Below are positions 61,096-64,000 of a stretch of DNA of 64,000 nt, in pieces. The notes beneath the pieces are model-generated. The model was not told where the DNA came from. It was given only the letters and a program-made list of their open reading frames with translations, and searched no databases. Every line of letters begins with the position of its first letter. Position 1 is the first letter of the stretch. A program made the position numbers and the translations under genes. Origin of the DNA: Erythroxylum novogranatense (taxonomy: Eukaryota > Streptophyta > Magnoliopsida > Malpighiales > Erythroxylaceae); contig CM057228.1 in assembly GCA_029891385.1 (NCBI GenBank), positions 68,525,523 through 68,589,522 on the forward strand. Reading direction: 5' to 3'.

Positions 61096-63719
61096 CTAAA
61101 GTCAATCGCTTGATATCTAATACCATAAAGTAGTACATGAGAATCAAAGTTCTTTTGTGATAATGGCTTTGTCAACGAATCACAATATTCTCGCTCGTGG
61201 GAATTCTCTCGATCCGACATCACTCGCCCTATGATCCCCGATCAAATGATATCTGCATGAGTACGTGTTTGGATCGTTGATGAGACCTTGGTTCTTTCGC
61301 TCACAAGAATAGCCCCATTGTTGTCACAATATAATCTGATGGGCCCATCACATTAGGAACCACACCAAGTTCGTAATGAACTTTTGATCCAAATCTTCCT
61401 TCCTTTTCACGCTTCAAGCGACAATGTACTCTGCCTCGGTCGTTGAATCGGCAGTTGTCTCTTGTTTGGAACTCTTCCAACTAACTGCCTCGCCATTCAG
61501 TGTGAATACGTAACCTGATTGCGATTTGGAATCATCCTTATCAGATTGAAAACTGGCATCTGTATACCCGCTCACTTTGAGATCTCCATCTCCATATATC
61601 AATAAAACATCCTTAGTCCTTCGCAAGTACTTGAGGATATTCTTGATAGCCACCCAGTGACCCTCACCAGGATCCGATATATATTTGCTCGTAACACTTA
61701 GAGCATATGATACATCGGGTCTCGTACATAGCATAGCGTACATGATAGATCCTACCGCAGATGCATAAGGGATCATATTCATGCGCATCCTCTCATCTTG
61801 TGTCGTAGGACACATATTTTTCGAGAGTGTTATCCCATGAGTCACAAGAAGGTACCCTCTCTTGGATTGCTCCATGCTAAACCTCTTTAGCATCTTGTCT
61901 ATCTACGTTGATTGTGAAAGACCAAGCAACCTTTTTGATCTATCTATATAGATCCTTATCCCAAGGATATAAGTTGCTTCACCAAGGTCCTTCATGGCAA
62001 ATTGTTTGGACAACCAAATCTTCACCGATTGTAGCATAGAGACATCGTTTCCTAGCAATAATATGTCATCTACATATAGCACAAGGAATACGATTGCAGT
62101 CTCATTAACCTTCTTATACACACAGTGTTCATCCGGATTTTGTGAGAAACCAAACTCTTTGATTACCTCATCAAAACGGATATTCCAACTCCTGGATGCT
62201 TGCTTCAATCCATAGATGGATTTTTGAAGCTTGCATACCTTTTCGCCATCATAGGAGGTGAAGCCCTCAGGTTGTGTCATATACACATCCTCAGCTAGAT
62301 TTCCATTTAGGAAAGTTGTCTTCACATCCATTTGCCATATCTCATAATCATAATGAGTGGCAATGGCTAGGAATATTCTAATGGATTTAAGCATTGCTAC
62401 TGGGTTGAAGGTCTCGTCGTAGTCAACTCCTTGTCTTTGACGAAAACCTTTAGCGACAAGCCTTTCTTTATAGGTAATTACATTACCATCCATGTCGGTT
62501 TTCTTTTTGAAAACCCATTTACACCCTATGGGTTTGATTCCTTCGGGTGCCTCAACCAAAGTCCATACTTGATTTTCATACATGGAATCCATTTCAGTCT
62601 GCATGGCATGAAGCCATTTCTCAGACTCTGAACTCTTCAGAACCTCTTCATAGGTGGTAGGCTCATTATCTTCTATGAGCAATACGTCATTCTGTTCATT
62701 CATGAGAAATCCATATCTCTCGGGAACAGAGCGTATCCTACGTGACCTACGAACTTCGTGTGTTGTAGAAGGTTGAACTGTTACTTCATCTGTATGAGTT
62801 CTGAGTTTGAGTTCAGCGATTGATTCAAGATCTGTTCGAGCATCTTGAACTTCTTCAAGTTCTATTTTGCTCCCACTGTCTTCTTGTAAAAGAAACTCTT
62901 TCTCTAAAAAGACAGCATGCTTCAAAACAAACACCTTTTGTTCCTCAGCAAGGTAGAATTGATATCACATTGTTTCTTTAGGATATCCTACGAACAAACA
63001 CTTGTCAAATTTTGCATCAAGTTTATCTGACTGTGTCCGCTTCACATAAGCAGGATAACCCCAAACTTTCAAATGAGTAAGATAGGGTCTTTTGTTAGTC
63101 CACATCTCATATGGAGTAACATCAACTGTCTTTGATGGAACTATGTTTAGCAAGTAAACAGTTGTCTCGAGTGCATACCCCCAAAAGGATTTTGGTAATT
63201 TTGCAAAGCCCATCATCGATCGTACCATGTCTAACAAGGTTCGATTTCTCCTTTCTGCCACACCATTATGCTGTGGTGTGTAAGGAGGAGTCCATTGAGA
63301 TAAAATCCCATTATCTCTGATATAATCCAAAAACTCTTGGTCTAAGTATTCCCCACCACGATCTGATCGTAATGTCTTGATACTTTTCCCAAGTTGGTTT
63401 TCTACTTCATTTCTGAATTGTTTAAACTTTTCAAATGGTTCAGATTTGTATCTCATCAGATACAGGTACCCATATCGAGAATAATCATTGATAAAGGTAA
63501 TGAAGTAAAGACAACCACTTCTGGCATGGATGGACATCGGACCACATACATCTGAATGTATTATGTCTAATACTCCATTCGCTCGTTCACCCTTTCCCTT
63601 AAAGGGTAACTTAGTCATCTTGCCTAATAAACAAGATTCACATGTGTCATATGATTCATAATCAAATGACCCTAAACTACCACTCTTATGGAGCTTAGCT
63701 ATGCGTCTCTCATTTATAT
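61096..63719 (-). pseudogene. E5 pol (integrase, RT, RNase H), cut at 63719
   Basis: The best-preserved pol in the window; the 5' part (gag, protease) lies beyond the cut. Integrase frame 62965-63618 keeps LIHSDVCG- and DRGGEYL-like segments but has FINDYSR (Asn at 63487-63489), and runs on to PQHNGVAERRNRT and KVWGYPAYVKRT before the TGA at 62965-62967. The RT frame 61903-62934 has QMDVKTTFLNG (Asp 203) and YVDD (287-290), ending at the TAG 61903-61905. The RNase H frame 61414-61893 has GYTDASFQSDKDD and TTEAEYIVA; the last part to the stop at 61096-61098 is frame-broken. Apart from the two shared stops, the frame is open over about 2.2 kb. Confidence 0.85.
61903..62934 (-). pseudogene. E5 reverse transcriptase segment, 343 open codons
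   Basis: Part of the E5 pol pseudogene, listed because it is the longest open frame in the window. It starts in the linker after the integrase; the RT core begins at about residue 121 (NQVWTLVEAP) and ends after LGEATYILGI (317-326) and LLGLSQST. The Met at its 5' end is not a real start: translation of the family gene would come through from integrase, and here the TGA at 62965-62967 prevents this. Confidence 0.85.
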
Positions 63720-64000
63720 TGTCGGAACTCGACCCGGAGATCGGATCCCGACTGTTGGATCCCGTTTTCGGAACCCAACTCTCTTGCTTAAAATCATGAA
63801 ACCTGAGCGTGCGTATTACTTTGAAGGGTTATAAATTTTTTTTTCATTCTTAATCCCTTAAACCCTTAAAGACATCATGAATTCATTCTCATGCTCAAAA
63901 CGCGCCTAATATTTACTTACCAAAGTCCCTTAGTGTGCCCATGTACCTAATCATCATACTTGAACTTATTTCCACTACGCGTTCACCGAATTTGAAAAAC
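63720..64000 (+). mobile_element. Start of an unrelated LTR-like insertion
   Basis: E5 stops inside the gag-pre-integrase segment and sequence starting TGTCGGAACTCGACCCGG follows. A TG start, a GC-rich beginning and a TATAAATTTTTT stretch near 63830 look like an LTR. The 5 bases before it are TATAT. The other end is outside the window, and orientation is not established. Confidence 0.5.

Larger units (their letters stand above)
16267..63719 (-). mobile_element. Tandem array of one Ty1/copia family
   Basis: The array holds eight full or near-full LTRs and six internal regions, all in the same orientation, with neighbours sharing LTRs. LTR starts at 18055, 25929, 43297, 51217 and 59155 give periods of 7874, 7858 (after removing the 9510-bp nested insertion with its duplication), 7920 and 7938 bp. 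Every internal region starts at a TGGTATCAGAGCC primer site and ends at a polypurine tract on the minus strand. Shared LTRs and shared junctions point to unequal recombination. Confidence 0.85.

Noticed and set aside
1..64000. tRNA, rRNA or other host RNA genes and host protein genes
   Set aside because: None was recognised on either strand; the TGGTATCAGAGCC matches are retrotransposon primer sites, not tRNA genes.

Overview
The window looks like plant nuclear DNA, most likely gene-poor heterochromatin. It is AT-rich, contains no host gene I can support, and is almost entirely transposable elements at several nesting levels. The species cannot be told from the sequence. The evidence for a plant is the element types: a Sirevirus-type Ty1/copia element with several polypurine tracts, Ty1/copia elements primed by the initiator-Met tRNA site TGGTATCAGAGCC, a Tat/Ogre-type gypsy antisense ORF, and CACTA (En/Spm) transposons with CACTACAAG ends.

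Bases 1-3002 hold a plus-strand Sirevirus-like remnant: decayed gag with two zinc knuckles, a stub of protease, no integrase/RT, six polypurine tracts and a 1029-bp 3' LTR. Its LTR abuts a minus-strand ORF (3003-3645) of the kind carried antisense by Tat-lineage gypsy elements, followed by a probable gypsy LTR (to about 4680). Bases 5453-9693 look like a 4.2-kb solo LTR with TATAT target-site duplications, and 11798-14236 is a diverged copy in inverted orientation. Between them lies a broken CACTA gene (Transposase_24 family, 9894-10760) and a CACTA 3' terminus ending at 11797. A second CACTA-like terminus ends near 15061. Bases 15062-16266 are the 3' end (LTR plus RNase H) of another copia element, cut at 16267.

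Bases 16267-63719 are a tandem array of one Ty1/copia family (Angela/BARE-like by organisation: about 1.88-kb LTRs, about 2-kb untranslated leader, gag-PR-INT-RT-RH order), all on the minus strand. The order is LTR A (truncated), LTR B, internal E1, LTR C, internal E2, LTR F plus tail, internal E3, LTR G plus tail, internal E4, LTR H plus tail, internal E5. Neighbouring units share LTRs and repeat about every 7.9 kb. E2 is split in its RT region by a complete 9.5-kb element of a related subfamily (N, 29200-38704) with a perfect ACATT target-site duplication. E5 is cut at 63720 by the start of another LTR-like sequence.

None of the gag-pol genes is intact. E3, E4 and E5 share an integrase active-site Asp-to-Asn change and two nonsense codons, so these units multiplied by recombination rather than by transposition. 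The most interesting signals are a chain of perfect hairpins in the long leader, several of which keep pairing through compensatory changes between subfamilies; a phased series of AAGTCGACTT palindromes shared with the unrelated Sirevirus; and a concentration of differences between copies at CAG/CTG sites that may be a long-read consensus artefact.
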